Source of the DNA: Oceanotoga teriensis | Lineage (GTDB): Bacteria > Thermotogota > Thermotogae > Petrotogales > Petrotogaceae | Length of the DNA stretch: 64,000 nucleotides | Assembly (NCBI RefSeq): GCF_003148465.1 | Contig: NZ_QGGI01000004.1 | Coordinates: 115,006 to 179,005 of the forward strand | Direction of reading: 5' to 3' | Shown: positions 36,652 to 45,817 of the stretch, piece by piece | Position numbering within the stretch: position 1 is the stretch's first letter | How the letters are laid out: every line of letters begins with the position of its first letter | The notes under the pieces: generated by a model | Database searches by the model: none | Seen by the model: only the letters and a program-made list of their open reading frames with translations | Told to the model about the DNA's origin: nothing | Made by a program: the position numbers and the translations under genes

Positions 36652-38427
36652 ATGAAAGTATTAATGACTGGTAATGAAGCTACTGCCAGAGGTGCTTATG
36701 AAGCAGGAGTTACATTTGCGTCGGCATACCCTGGAACTCCAAGTACAGAGATTTTAGAAAATCTTGCAAATTATAAAGAAGTTTACTCTGAATGGACTCC
36801 AAATGAAAAAGTTGCAATTGAAGTTGGAGTTGGAGCATCTATTGCAGGTGCAAGAAGTTTGTCTGCCATGAAACATGTTGGCTTAAATGTTGCTGCAGAC
36901 CCTATGTTTACTTATGCATATTTAGGAGTTAATGGAGGATATGTTATAGTAACTGCTGATGATCCTGGTTTACATTCATCGCAAAACGAACAAGATAATA
37001 GATATTATGCAAGACATGCTAAGATGCCTTTAATAGAGCCATCAAATTCTCAAGAGGCAAAAGATTTTTTAAAGGAAGCATATAAAATATCAGAAAGATT
37101 TGATGTTCCAGTTTTATTCAGATTAACAACTAGAATATGTCATTCAAAAAGTGTTGTAGAACTTGAAGAAAGAAAAGAAGTAGAAAAGAAACCTTATAAA
37201 AGAAATATATCTAAATTTGTTGCAACACCAGCAGCTTGTAGAAAGCATCATGTAGAACTCGAAGAAAAGTTAAAAAAATTAGAAGATTTCTCAAGTAATG
37301 ATACTTGGTTAAACAGAGAAGAAATAAATAACTCAGAAATAGGAATCATAACTTCAGGAATTTCTTATGAATATGCAAAAGAAATTTTTGGAAATGAAGC
37401 TTCATACTTAAAATTAGGAATGAGTTTTCCTATACCAAAAGAAAAAATAAAAAATTTTTCTTCCAAGGTAAAAAAACTTTATGTAATAGAAGAAAATGAA
37501 CCTTTTCTTGAAACAGAAATAAAAGCTATGGGGATAAATGTTATAGGTAAAGAGAAAATACCTTTAACTGGGGAATTAAATCCAGATATAATAGCTGAAA
37601 AACTATTGGGAAAAGAAAATAAAAAAATTTCTGTTAATCCGGAAATGATAGTTCCTAGACCTCCTACACTTTGTTCAGGCTGTCCACATAGAGGATTATT
37701 TTTTGAATTAAGTAAAAGAAAAAATGCAGTTATAACAGGTGATATAGGTTGTTATACTCTTGGTTCAGCAGATCCTTTAAATGCTATGGATACAGTTATA
37801 TGTATGGGGGCTGGAATATCTGCAGCTCATGGTTTTTCAAAAGTATTTGAAAAATCTGGAGAAGAAAAAGAAATTTTTGGTATTGTTGGAGATTCAACAT
37901 TTTTTCATTCGGGTATAACAAGTCTTATAGATATCGTTTATAATAAATCAAAAGTTATATCTATTATACTTGATAATAGAGTTACAGGAATGACAGGACA
38001 TCAAGAAAATCCTGGAACTGGTTATACTTTAATGGGAGAAAAGACGGAAGAAATAGATATAGAAGCTATTGTTAAAGCTGTAGGAATAAAACATGTTAAA
38101 ACGGTTGATCCTAACAAACTCGATGAAGTTAGAAGTGCTATAAATGAATTTACAGTATTAGAAGAACCTTCAGTAATAATAACTAAATGGCCTTGTGCAT
38201 TAAAAAAACTAAGAGAAGAAGAAAAACAAAAATATAAAATTAAAACGGTTAGATATCAAGTAAATCATGAAAAATGTAAAAAATGTAAGATGTGTTTGAA
38301 GGTAGGTTGTCCATCAATTTCTTTTGACAAAAATGTAGGATCTATAATAGATATAAATACCTGTGTTGGATGTTCAGTTTGTGCACAAGTTTGTCCTTTT
38401 GATGCAATAGAAAAGGCAGGTGTTTGA
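36652..38427 (+). CDS. iorA: Indolepyruvate ferredoxin oxidoreductase, alpha subunit
   Basis: IorA oxidatively decarboxylates aryl 2-oxo acids from Trp, Tyr and Phe to acyl-CoA, reducing ferredoxin. N-terminal pyrimidine-binding part: GNEATARGAYEAG and AYPGTPSTEI. TPP-binding part: GDIGCYTLG and GDSTFFHSG. C-terminal Cys-rich ferredoxin-like domain: CKKCKMCLKVGC and CVGCSVCAQVC. The first of these two clusters lacks the usual fourth spacing (KVGCPSISF), as is known for IorA. The frame opens at 36607, but the ATG at 36652 follows GGGGAGAG, giving 591 residues. It pairs with iorB. Confidence 0.94.
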   Translation: MKVLMTGNEATARGAYEAGVTFASAYPGTPSTEILENLANYKEVYSEWTPNEKVAIEVGVGASIAGARSLSAMKHVGLNVAADPMFTYAYLGVNGGYVIVTADDPGLHSSQNEQDNRYYARHAKMPLIEPSNSQEAKDFLKEAYKISERFDVPVLFRLTTRICHSKSVVELEERKEVEKKPYKRNISKFVATPAACRKHHVELEEKLKKLEDFSSNDTWLNREEINNSEIGIITSGISYEYAKEIFGNEASYLKLGMSFPIPKEKIKNFSSKVKKLYVIEENEPFLETEIKAMGINVIGKEKIPLTGELNPDIIAEKLLGKENKKISVNPEMIVPRPPTLCSGCPHRGLFFELSKRKNAVITGDIGCYTLGSADPLNAMDTVICMGAGISAAHGFSKVFEKSGEEKEIFGIVGDSTFFHSGITSLIDIVYNKSKVISIILDNRVTGMTGHQENPGTGYTLMGEKTEEIDIEAIVKAVGIKHVKTVDPNKLDEVRSAINEFTVLEEPSVIITKWPCALKKLREEEKQKYKIKTVRYQVNHEKCKKCKMCLKVGCPSISFDKNVGSIIDINTCVGCSVCAQVCPFDAIEKAGV

Positions 38428-38428
38428 T

Positions 38429-39007
38429 ATGATTAAAGAAACTAAAAATGTTTTACTTGTTGGTGTAGGTGGACAAGGAATAATTTTAACTTCAAAGATA
38501 ATATCTACGGCACTTTTAAATGCTGGATACGATGTTAAAATGTCTGAAGTTCATGGTATGGCCCAAAGAGGTGGATCTGTTACAACTCAGATAAGATATG
38601 GAGAACAAGTTTATTCGCCCATAATCGGAAAAGGGCAAGCCGATGTTTTAATATCATTTGAAAAAATGGAAGCTATGAGATGGATTGAATATTTAAAACC
38701 TGATGGATTATTGGTTATAAATGATCATGAAATCCAATCAGCACCTATACTTTCAGGAAAAGCAGAGTATCCAGAAGGAATAATTGAAGAATTAAAAACA
38801 AAAGTTAAAACCTTAATAATTCCAGCTACTAAAATTGCGATAGAATTGGGAAATATAAAAACACAAAATATAGTACTTCTTGCACCTTTGACCAAGGCTT
38901 TGGGTCTTGAAAATATAGATTGGGAAGAATCAATAAAAAATAATGTTAAAGAGAAATTTATAGATATGAACTTAAAAGCTTATAAAAAAGGACTTGAAAT
39001 ATCCTAA
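38429..39007 (+). CDS. iorB: Indolepyruvate ferredoxin oxidoreductase, beta subunit
   Basis: The gamma-type subunit of the oxidoreductase (192 residues). It has LLVGVGGQGIILTSKI near the start, then EVHGMAQRGGSVTTQIRYG and YSPIIGKGQADVLISFE, all typical of IorB. The frame opens at a GTG at 38420 inside iorA, but the ATG at 38429 has AGGTG at good spacing and follows the iorA stop by one base. The two subunits must be made together. Confidence 0.93.
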   Translation: MIKETKNVLLVGVGGQGIILTSKIISTALLNAGYDVKMSEVHGMAQRGGSVTTQIRYGEQVYSPIIGKGQADVLISFEKMEAMRWIEYLKPDGLLVINDHEIQSAPILSGKAEYPEGIIEELKTKVKTLIIPATKIAIELGNIKTQNIVLLAPLTKALGLENIDWEESIKNNVKEKFIDMNLKAYKKGLEIS

Positions 39008-39010
39008 AAT

Positions 39011-39044
39011 AATACCCGGATTTTTAATAATCCGGGTTATTTAT
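39011..39044. terminator. Terminator of iorAB
   Basis: AATACCCGGATT/AATCCGGGTTAT hairpin between convergent genes, followed by TTTA on the plus strand. Confidence 0.82.
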
Positions 39045-39643
39045 AGATCGGGATTTATTTCGTTTGATACTGTAGAAACTATTATTTTAGTATCATTTCC
39101 AATTTTAAAAAGTTCTAATACTATATCTTTATAATCTTTTTTCCATACAGTTTTTAAAGTTGCTTGATTGTTGTCAAAAGCATTTTCAAGTTTTCCAATC
39201 CAAAAACTGTTACTATAATATATTTCATCTTCATCGGGATTTCCATAAATTTCTATTAATTTGCTCTTTATTTTTTCATAGTCTGAAATCCAATATTTTG
39301 CAGAATAATGAACTACTAAGAAATCAGAAATAGTTTTATAAAATAAATCATCATAAAAAAAATAAAAAGAATCTAAAGAGTATTCATTAAATTTTTCTCT
39401 GAATAAAAGATAATCCACATCTTTTTTCAATAATAATTCTTTATTATTTTGTTCTATAAAATCTCTTGTTGATCCAAAATATATATCATCATACATTCCA
39501 TAATATTTTTTTTCTTGTTCTACAAAAGACCAACTACCATTCTCATCAAGTTTTACTTCATTATCATAATATGTAAAAACACTCAAAGGTATAAAAATTA
39601 ATATAAAAAAAATCAAAAATTTTTTAAAAATGCTATCACCCAC
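39041..39643 (-). CDS. Uncharacterised exported protein
   Basis: I do not recognise this 200-residue protein. A signal peptide or anchor occupies about 6-24 (FKKFLIFFILIFIPLSVFTYY). The rest is rich in Asp, Tyr and Phe. It includes YGMYDDIYFGSTRDFIEQN, which suits an extracellular substrate-tracking protein of unknown role. The start is unclear. The GTG at 39643 overlaps the best ribosome site (GGTGGGTGAT), and an ATT at 39631 would be better spaced, so the true start may be non-standard. It is convergent with iorB. Confidence 0.6.
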   Translation of the reverse strand: MGDSIFKKFLIFFILIFIPLSVFTYYDNEVKLDENGSWSFVEQEKKYYGMYDDIYFGSTRDFIEQNNKELLLKKDVDYLLFREKFNEYSLDSFYFFYDDLFYKTISDFLVVHYSAKYWISDYEKIKSKLIEIYGNPDEDEIYYSNSFWIGKLENAFDNNQATLKTVWKKDYKDIVLELFKIGNDTKIIVSTVSNEINPDL

Positions 39644-39802
39644 CTTCAGATATAAAATCGACTATAAAAATAAAAACTTAAAAAATAAGAGATATTTATA
39701 AAACGAAAGATAATCAATTATAATCTAAAATAAATAACAATAACCTATTTAAAATGTAATTTAATTATTAATAATTATAATGTATAATTAAAATGAGAGA
39801 TG

Positions 39803-39868
39803 ATTCACTTTTACAAAAAGTCGAAAATAAAGTTTATAAAAGTAAAACTAAAGTGAATATTTTCACTT
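39803..39868 (+). promoter_or_regulatory. Rex-like palindrome and competing hairpins before acyl-CoA dehydrogenase
   Basis: AAGTGAATATTTTCACTT (39851-39868) has 7-bp arms and a four-base centre, resembling the Rex site form TTGTGAA-N4-TTCACAA. An upstream ATTCACTTT (39803-39811) is also perfectly complementary to AAAGTGAAT (39850-39858), so two alternative hairpins are possible in the leader. Confidence 0.5.
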
Positions 39869-39893
39869 ATATAACAAATAAGGAGGTATAGCT

Positions 39894-41033
39894 GTGAACT
39901 TCAACTTGACAAAAGAACAGGAAATTGTAAAAAAAATGGTAAGAGAATTTACAGAAAATGAAGTAAAGCCAATTGCAGCTGAGATAGACCAAACTGAAAG
40001 ATTTCCTATGGAAAATGTAGAGAAGATGAAGAAATATGGTTTTTTTGGTATGAATATGCCAAAAGAATATGGTGGTGCTGGAACAGATGAAATGAGTTAT
40101 GTATTAGCTGTAGAAGAGTTATCAAGATATTGTGCTACAACAGGAGTAATTCTTTCTGCACACAATTCTTTAGCTTGTTGGCCTATATATAAATTTGGGA
40201 CAGAAGAACAAAAACAAAAATACTTAGTTCCTCTTGCAAAAGGTAAGAAATTGGGTTCATTTGCATTAACAGAACCAAATGCTGGAACAGATGCTGCTGG
40301 TCAGCAAACTTTCGCAAAAAAAGATGGGGAAGATTGGATAATAAATGGATCAAAAATATTTATAACAAATGGTAAGTATGCGGATATATATGTTATTTTT
40401 GCTATGACAGAACCTAGTAAAGGAACTAGAGGAATAAGTGCCTTTATAATAGAAAAAGGAATGGAAGGTTTTTCAATAGGTAAAATAGAAGACAAAATGG
40501 GAATAAGAGGATCAGCTACCGCAGAACTCATATTTCAAAATTTAAGAGTACCTAAAGAAAATATGTTGGGTCAAGAAGGAAAAGGTTTTAAAATTGCTAT
40601 GCAAACTTTAGATGGCGGAAGAATAGGTATAGCTGCTCAAGCATTAGGTATAGCTCAAGGTGCAATGGATGAAACTTTGAATTATATCAATCAAAGAGAA
40701 CAATTTGGCAGATCTATAAGTAAATTTCAAGCATTACAATTTAATATAGCTGATATGGAAACTCAAATACAAGCTGCAAGACTATTAGTTTATCAATCTG
40801 CTCAGGCAAAAAATGATGGACAACCTTATTCAAAGCTTGCGGCTATGGCAAAATTATTTGCTGCTGAAACAGCGATGTTTGTAACTACAAAAGCGGTTCA
40901 ACTTCATGGTGGTTATGGATATACTAAAGATTATCCAGTTGAAAGAATGATGAGAGATGCTAAAATTACAGAAATATATGAAGGAACTTCTGAAGTTCAA
41001 AGAATGGTTATAGCAGCTAATACGATAAAGTAA
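39894..41033 (+). CDS. bcd: Acyl-CoA (butyryl-CoA) dehydrogenase
   Basis: FAD enzyme that, with EtfAB, reduces crotonyl-CoA to butyryl-CoA. In bifurcating complexes it couples this to ferredoxin reduction. The 379 residues include the FAD blocks FALTEPNAGTDA and WIINGSKIFITNG, and the catalytic Glu363 in IYEGTSEVQRMV. It starts at GTG behind a strong AAGGAGGT. It is first in an operon with etfB, etfA and maoC, just upstream of the lysine cluster that makes crotonyl-CoA, so the butyryl-CoA role is well supported by context. Confidence 0.93.
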   Translation: MNFNLTKEQEIVKKMVREFTENEVKPIAAEIDQTERFPMENVEKMKKYGFFGMNMPKEYGGAGTDEMSYVLAVEELSRYCATTGVILSAHNSLACWPIYKFGTEEQKQKYLVPLAKGKKLGSFALTEPNAGTDAAGQQTFAKKDGEDWIINGSKIFITNGKYADIYVIFAMTEPSKGTRGISAFIIEKGMEGFSIGKIEDKMGIRGSATAELIFQNLRVPKENMLGQEGKGFKIAMQTLDGGRIGIAAQALGIAQGAMDETLNYINQREQFGRSISKFQALQFNIADMETQIQAARLLVYQSAQAKNDGQPYSKLAAMAKLFAAETAMFVTTKAVQLHGGYGYTKDYPVERMMRDAKITEIYEGTSEVQRMVIAANTIK

Positions 41034-41050
41034 AAAGGAGGAAAATAAAA

Positions 41051-41839
41051 TTGAAAATAATAGTTTGTGTAAAGCAAGTACCAGACACAACAGAATTAAA
41101 AATAGATCCTATCACAGGGACATTAATTAGAAAAGGTGTACCAAGTATAATGAATCCAGATGATAAAAATGCATTGGAAGAAGCTTTAAAGATAAAGGAT
41201 GAAAATAAAGATACTCATATAACTGTAATTTCTATGGGACCTACTCAAGCTAAAGAAGTTTTGAATGAAGCATTGGCTATGGGTGCTGATGAAGCAATAT
41301 TGTTGAGTGATAGATTTTTTGGTGGTTCTGACACATGGGCAACATCAGAAACAATAGCAGCTGGAATAAAAAAAATAGGTGATTTCGATATAATTTTTGC
41401 TGGTAGACAGGCGATAGATGGTGATACTGCACAGGTAGGACCTCAAATAGCCGAAAGATTAAATATACCTCAAATAACATACGTTAAAAATTTTAAAATA
41501 AATGAAGATAAAATAATTGTTGAAAGAGCTTTAGAAGATGGTTATGAAATAATTGAAACACAAACACCTGTTTTATTGACAGCTATAAAAGAATTGAATA
41601 AACCAAGATATATGAATATGGCGGGAATATTTGAAGCTTTTGGAAATGATAAAGTAAAAGTTTGGGGACTCGATGATTTAGATGTTGATAGAATGAATAT
41701 AGGTTTAAAAGGCTCACCAACACAAGTAAAAAAATCTTTCACACCTGAACCTAAAGGTAAAGGACAGATGTTAGAAGGAAATAATGAAGAAAAGGCACAG
41801 AAATTAATAGTTGAATTGAAAAGAAAACACGTATTATAA
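41051..41839 (+). CDS. etfB: Electron transfer flavoprotein, beta subunit
   Basis: The 262-residue beta subunit of Etf has CVKQVPDTTELKIDP at the start, NPDDKNALEEALKIK, AMGADEAILLSDR and AGRQAIDGDTAQVGPQIAE. It starts at TTG behind AAAGGAGG. The context beside bcd fits the Bcd-Etf complex of butyrate formers. Such Etf proteins can bifurcate electrons from NADH, but this sequence alone does not prove it. Confidence 0.94.
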   Translation: MKIIVCVKQVPDTTELKIDPITGTLIRKGVPSIMNPDDKNALEEALKIKDENKDTHITVISMGPTQAKEVLNEALAMGADEAILLSDRFFGGSDTWATSETIAAGIKKIGDFDIIFAGRQAIDGDTAQVGPQIAERLNIPQITYVKNFKINEDKIIVERALEDGYEIIETQTPVLLTAIKELNKPRYMNMAGIFEAFGNDKVKVWGLDDLDVDRMNIGLKGSPTQVKKSFTPEPKGKGQMLEGNNEEKAQKLIVELKRKHVL

Positions 41840-41851
41840 GGAGGTAAGAAA

Positions 41852-42895
41852 ATGGCTTATGTAGATCCTGCTAAAAATGAACATTCTTTATATAAAGGAG
41901 TATGGATATTTGCAGAGCAAAGAGAAAGAAAATTAATGCCTGTTGTATATGAACTTCTTGGCGAAGCAAGAAAAATGGCGGATAAATTAAATGTAGAAGT
42001 AGTAGCCGTATTGATAGGAGATAAAGTTGAACACTTAAGTCAAGATCTTATAAATCATGGTGCAGATGAAGTATTGCTTTATGAGAATAAAGCTATAAAG
42101 AATTATACTACTGAAGCTTATTCAAAAATAATATCTAAAATGATAGAAGAAAAGAAACCAGAGATAATTTTATTGGGAGCAACACATATAGGAAGAGATT
42201 TAGCACCAAGAATTGCTGCAAGAACGGCTACAGGGTTGACAGCTGATTGTACAAATCTTGAAATAGATGAAGAAGATGGAAAATTACTTATGACAAGACC
42301 GGCATTTGGTGGAAACATAATGGCTACAATAGTTTGTCCAAATCATAGACCTCAGATGTCTACTGTTAGACCTGGTGTTATGAAAAAAGCAGAAGAAGAT
42401 AAATCGAGAAGTGGGAAGATCACAAAATTTGATTATGCTTTAAACGAAGAAGAAATAAGGACAAAAATAATAGAGATAATAAAAGAAGCTAAACATGATG
42501 TAGCAATAGAAGAAGCAGAAATAATAGTTGCTGGTGGAAGAGGTTTGGCTAAAAAAGAAGGGTTTGAACTTTTAGAAAGGTTAGCAAAAAAACTTGGTGG
42601 TGTTGTAGGAGCTTCAAGAGCTACAGTTGATTCAGGATGGATATCTCAAGCTCATCAAGTTGGGCAAACTGGTAAAACAGTTAGACCTAAATTATATATA
42701 GCATGTGGAATTTCAGGTGCCATTCAACATATAGCAGGGATGAAGGACTCAGAATATATAGTTGCAATAAACAAAAATCCAGACGCTGCTATATTTAAAG
42801 TAGCTGATTATGGCATAGTGGGAGATTTATATGATATTATTCCAAAAATTATAGATTCCATAGATAATATAGATGAACTTGAAAAAATTATTTGA
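41852..42895 (+). CDS. etfA: Electron transfer flavoprotein, alpha subunit
   Basis: The 347-residue alpha subunit. The C-terminal FAD domain is clear: [52 protein letters not shown] and GAIQHIAGM. An N-terminal extension of about 15-20 residues before [10 protein letters not shown] fits the clostridial type. AAGGAGGT precedes the ATG. It pairs with etfB. Confidence 0.95.
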   Translation: MAYVDPAKNEHSLYKGVWIFAEQRERKLMPVVYELLGEARKMADKLNVEVVAVLIGDKVEHLSQDLINHGADEVLLYENKAIKNYTTEAYSKIISKMIEEKKPEIILLGATHIGRDLAPRIAARTATGLTADCTNLEIDEEDGKLLMTRPAFGGNIMATIVCPNHRPQMSTVRPGVMKKAEEDKSRSGKITKFDYALNEEEIRTKIIEIIKEAKHDVAIEEAEIIVAGGRGLAKKEGFELLERLAKKLGGVVGASRATVDSGWISQAHQVGQTGKTVRPKLYIACGISGAIQHIAGMKDSEYIVAINKNPDAAIFKVADYGIVGDLYDIIPKIIDSIDNIDELEKII

Positions 42896-42910
42896 TAAGG
42901 GGGTAGTCTT

Positions 42911-43318
42911 ATGACGTATGCAGAAATAGAATTGGGACATGTTTATGAAGAAAAAACAAAAATTTCATCAACTGATGTTAATACTTTTGCCGAGATAAGT
43001 GGAGATAAGAATCCTCTTCATATAGATGAAGAGTTTGCAAAAAAATCTATATTCGGTCAAAGAATAGCTCATGGAATACTTGTTTTAGGAAAGATATCAG
43101 CTGTTCTTGGAATGAGATTTCCAGGCAATGGAACTATTTATATGCAACAATCAGCAAAGTTTAAAGCTCCAGTATTTTTAGATGAAGAACTCACTGTTAG
43201 AATTGAAGTAAAAGAAAAAATCGATGAAAAATTCAGATTGATTTTAATAACTCAAGTTATTAAGGAAGATGGAAAAGTTGCTATAGATGGAGAAGCTTTA
43301 GTACAATTTAAAAAATAA
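42911..43318 (+). CDS. MaoC-type (R)-specific enoyl-CoA hydratase
   Basis: A hot-dog-fold hydratase of 135 residues with the PhaJ/MaoC catalytic pair Asp32 and His37 in SGDKNPLHID. FGQRIAHGIL and YMQQSAKFKAPVFLDEEL follow. It interconverts crotonyl-CoA and (R)-3-hydroxybutyryl-CoA in known relatives. It is last in the bcd-etf operon (16-base gap, GGGGG ribosome site), followed by a strong terminator. The lysine route itself makes crotonyl-CoA through Kal, so this hydratase suggests a side entry or exit. Confidence 0.85.
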   Translation: MTYAEIELGHVYEEKTKISSTDVNTFAEISGDKNPLHIDEEFAKKSIFGQRIAHGILVLGKISAVLGMRFPGNGTIYMQQSAKFKAPVFLDEELTVRIEVKEKIDEKFRLILITQVIKEDGKVAIDGEALVQFKK

Positions 43319-43333
43319 TAAAATAATAAAATA

Positions 43334-43373
43334 AAAAAATGAGAAATGTATTAAATACATTTCTCATTTTTTT
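43334..43373 (+). terminator. Terminator of bcd-etf operon
   Basis: A long near-perfect palindrome (AAATGAGAAATGTATT with AATACATTTCTCATTT) flanked by A and T runs. It separates this operon from the kal promoter. Confidence 0.92.
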
Positions 43374-43483
43374 GTCATAATAATTAAATCTAAATATTTT
43401 GTATTATTCATGATTAAAGCCTTTAAAGACTATATTTGTTAAAAAATCATATATAATATGAAATTTTAATTAATAAAGATAAA

Positions 43484-43492
43484 TGATATAAT
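43484..43492 (+). promoter_or_regulatory. Extended -10 promoter of the lysine operon
   Basis: TGATATAAT contains TGn plus perfect TATAAT (43487-43492). The shared palindrome at 43506-43521 begins about where transcription would start. Confidence 0.6.
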
Positions 43493-43505
43493 TAAAAATA
43501 GATAA

Positions 43506-43521
43506 ATGAAAAAAATTTCAT
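43506..43521. promoter_or_regulatory. Shared palindrome, copy 3 (before kal)
   Basis: ATGAAAAAAATTTCAT, identical to the iorA-proximal copy, 43 bases before the kal start and directly downstream of the predicted -10. Confidence 0.75.
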
Positions 43522-43563
43522 AGTGTGAAATTAAAGTGATAAAGTTTTCGAGGAGGTTTTAAT

Positions 43564-43947
43564 ATGGAACAAGTTATTATAAGACTTAGAATGAGTCAGG
43601 CAGATGCTCATTATGGTGGAAATCTTGTTGATGGTGCTAAAATGCTTCAATTATTTGGAGATGTTGCAACAGAATTACTGATAAGAAATGATGGAGATGA
43701 AGGATTATTTAGGGCTTATGAAAGTGTAGACTTTTTAAATCCTGTATATGCAGGAGATTATATTGAAGCAACTGGTAAAATAATCAAACAGGGTAAAACT
43801 TCCAGAAAAATGGAGTTTATTGCAAGAAAAGTTATATCTCCAAGACCAGATATAAATGATTCAGCTGCCGATCTTCTTGAAGATTCAATAGTTGTTTGTA
43901 AAGCTGTTGGAACATGTATAGTCCCTGCTGATAAACAAAGGAGATGA
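43564..43947 (+). CDS. kal: 3-aminobutyryl-CoA ammonia lyase
   Basis: Kal deaminates L-3-aminobutyryl-CoA to crotonyl-CoA, linking lysine breakdown to butyryl-CoA formation. The 127-residue hot-dog-fold protein has [20 protein letters not shown] at the start and [19 protein letters not shown], which match this small family. It is first in the lysine operon, right before kce, as in the Fusobacterium-type cluster. GAGGAGG precedes the ATG. Confidence 0.9.
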   Translation: MEQVIIRLRMSQADAHYGGNLVDGAKMLQLFGDVATELLIRNDGDEGLFRAYESVDFLNPVYAGDYIEATGKIIKQGKTSRKMEFIARKVISPRPDINDSAADLLEDSIVVCKAVGTCIVPADKQRR

Positions 43948-43951
43948 TGCT

Positions 43952-44770
43952 ATGGAAAAATTAATAATTACTGCTGCATTAACTGGAGCTGAAGTAACAA
44001 GAGAACAGCAACCAAATCTTTCTTTGACTCCGCAGGAAATAGCGGATGAAGCTTATGAATGTTATAAAGCTGGCGTTTCTATAGTTCATGTACATGCAAG
44101 AGATAAGAATGGAAATCCTTCACAGGATTTCGAAATATATAAAGAAATTTCAAAAAAAATAAAAGAAAAATGTGATGTTATTTTTCAACCTTCTACAGGA
44201 GGAGCTGTATGGCATTCTTTTGAAGAAAGAATGCAACCTCTGAAATTAAACCCTGAAATGGCAACACTTTCAGCTGGTACATGTAATTTTGGAGATGATA
44301 TTTTTGTGAATTCTAAAGAATATATAGAAAAATTTGCATTAGAAATGAAGAATAGGGGTATTAAACCAGAAATAGAAGTTTTTGAAAGAGGAATGATTCA
44401 AAATGCAATAAATTTAAACAAAAACGGATTGATTGAATCACCTATGCATTTTGATTTTGTTATGGGAGTTCCAGGTGCGATACCAGGAAATATAGATGAT
44501 TTGGTATATATGGTTAATAAAATACCAGAAGATGCAACTTGGACAGTTGCAGGAATTGGTAGATTTGAATTATCACTTGCAGTACATGCAATTCTTATGG
44601 GGGGACATGTCAGAGTTGGATTTGAAGATAATATATATTATAAGAAAGGTGAAAAAGCTTTATCAAATGTTCAACTAGTTGAAAGAATAGTTAGAATTTC
44701 TAAGGAAATTGGTAGAGAAATTGCAACACCAGATGAAGCTAGAAAAATATTAAACATTAAAGGGAGTTGA
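43952..44770 (+). CDS. kce: 3-keto-5-aminohexanoate cleavage enzyme
   Basis: Kce condenses 3-keto-5-aminohexanoate with acetyl-CoA and yields acetoacetate plus 3-aminobutyryl-CoA. The 272-residue TIM-barrel enzyme has AALTGAEVTREQQPNLSLTP, the zinc-binding VHVHARDKNG, and FQPSTGGA. EVFERGM, GVPGAIPGN and VRVGFEDNIYY follow. It lies between kal and kdd. The zinc ligands His-x-His are visible; the third ligand is probably the Glu in VGFEDN. Confidence 0.94.
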   Translation: MEKLIITAALTGAEVTREQQPNLSLTPQEIADEAYECYKAGVSIVHVHARDKNGNPSQDFEIYKEISKKIKEKCDVIFQPSTGGAVWHSFEERMQPLKLNPEMATLSAGTCNFGDDIFVNSKEYIEKFALEMKNRGIKPEIEVFERGMIQNAINLNKNGLIESPMHFDFVMGVPGAIPGNIDDLVYMVNKIPEDATWTVAGIGRFELSLAVHAILMGGHVRVGFEDNIYYKKGEKALSNVQLVERIVRISKEIGREIATPDEARKILNIKGS

Positions 44771-44774
44771 TCAT

Positions 44775-45806
44775 ATGAAATTGGGAAACCCATATGGAAC
44801 ACATAGAGTTATAGAACCTAAGGGAGCTTTGCCTCAGCCAGCAAAAAAAATAAATAATGATATGAATATATATTCTAATGAAATCTTATTAAATGTTAAG
44901 ACTTTGAATGTAGATTCAGCAAGCTTTACACAAATAAAAAATGCTTGTGATAATGATGAGAAAAAAATAGAAAATATGATTTTAAATATAGTCAATGAGA
45001 GAGGTAAACTTCAAAATCCAGTTACTGGTTCGGGTGGGATGCTCATAGGAGAAGTTTTAGAAATAGGAGATGATTTCCCAGATAAAGATTTATGTGTTGG
45101 AGATAAAATAGCCACACTAGTTTCTTTATCTTTAACTCCTTTGAAGATAGATCGTATTTTAAAAATTAATAAAGATACTGATCAGGTTGATATCATTGGA
45201 AAAGCCATTCTTTTTGAGAGTGGTTTGTATGCAAAAATTCCCGAAGATATATCCGAAAAATTATCTTTAGCTGTTTTAGATGTTGCAGGAGCTCCTGCAC
45301 AAGTTAATAAACTTGTTAAAGACGGTCAAAATGTTTGTATAATAGGTGGCGGAGGAAAGTCTGGAGTGCTTTGTGCATATCAAGCTAAAAAGAATGCAAA
45401 AAATGGAAAAGTAATAGTTGTTGAATACTCCAAAGAAAATGCTGAAAGACTTAAAAAACTCGATATTGTTGATGAAGTTGTAGTAGCAGATGCTACAAAG
45501 CCTGTTGATATATATGAAAAAATTTGTGATATTACAAAAAATGAATTATGCGATGTTGTTATAAATAATGTTAATGTGGAAAATACCGAAATGTCTTCTA
45601 TTTTAATAACAAAAGATGAAGGAATAGTTTATTTTTTTTCTATGGCTACATCATTTACTAAAGCAGCTCTGGGTGCTGAAGGTGTTGGAAAAGATATAAA
45701 TATGATCATTGGTAATGGATATACTAAAAATCATGCAGATTTGAGTTTGAATATTCTTAGGGAATCAAATAAAATAAGGAATTTATTTGAAAAATTATAT
45801 ATTTAG
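44775..45806 (+). CDS. kdd: L-erythro-3,5-diaminohexanoate dehydrogenase
   Basis: Kdd oxidatively deaminates 3,5-diaminohexanoate to 3-keto-5-aminohexanoate using NAD+. The 343-residue protein opens with [20 protein letters not shown], the characteristic start of this family. It has a medium-chain-dehydrogenase-like nucleotide fold ([19 protein letters not shown]). Context between kce and kamA is the established lysine-fermentation order. GGGAG precedes the ATG. Confidence 0.94.
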   Translation: MKLGNPYGTHRVIEPKGALPQPAKKINNDMNIYSNEILLNVKTLNVDSASFTQIKNACDNDEKKIENMILNIVNERGKLQNPVTGSGGMLIGEVLEIGDDFPDKDLCVGDKIATLVSLSLTPLKIDRILKINKDTDQVDIIGKAILFESGLYAKIPEDISEKLSLAVLDVAGAPAQVNKLVKDGQNVCIIGGGGKSGVLCAYQAKKNAKNGKVIVVEYSKENAERLKKLDIVDEVVVADATKPVDIYEKICDITKNELCDVVINNVNVENTEMSSILITKDEGIVYFFSMATSFTKAALGAEGVGKDINMIIGNGYTKNHADLSLNILRESNKIRNLFEKLYI

Positions 45807-45817
45807 GGGGAGATAAG

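Noticed and set aside
39851..39868. Member of the ATGAAA-N4-TTTCAT palindrome set
   Set aside because: The spacing between TGAA and TTCA is four bases here and six in the set, and the flanks differ. It is treated as a separate, Rex-like element.
43319..43563. Cobalamin or lysine riboswitch before the lysine operon
   Set aside because: The interval is mostly a terminator, AT-rich sequence, a promoter and the palindrome. I see no B12-box-like conserved block or the multi-helix lysine aptamer.
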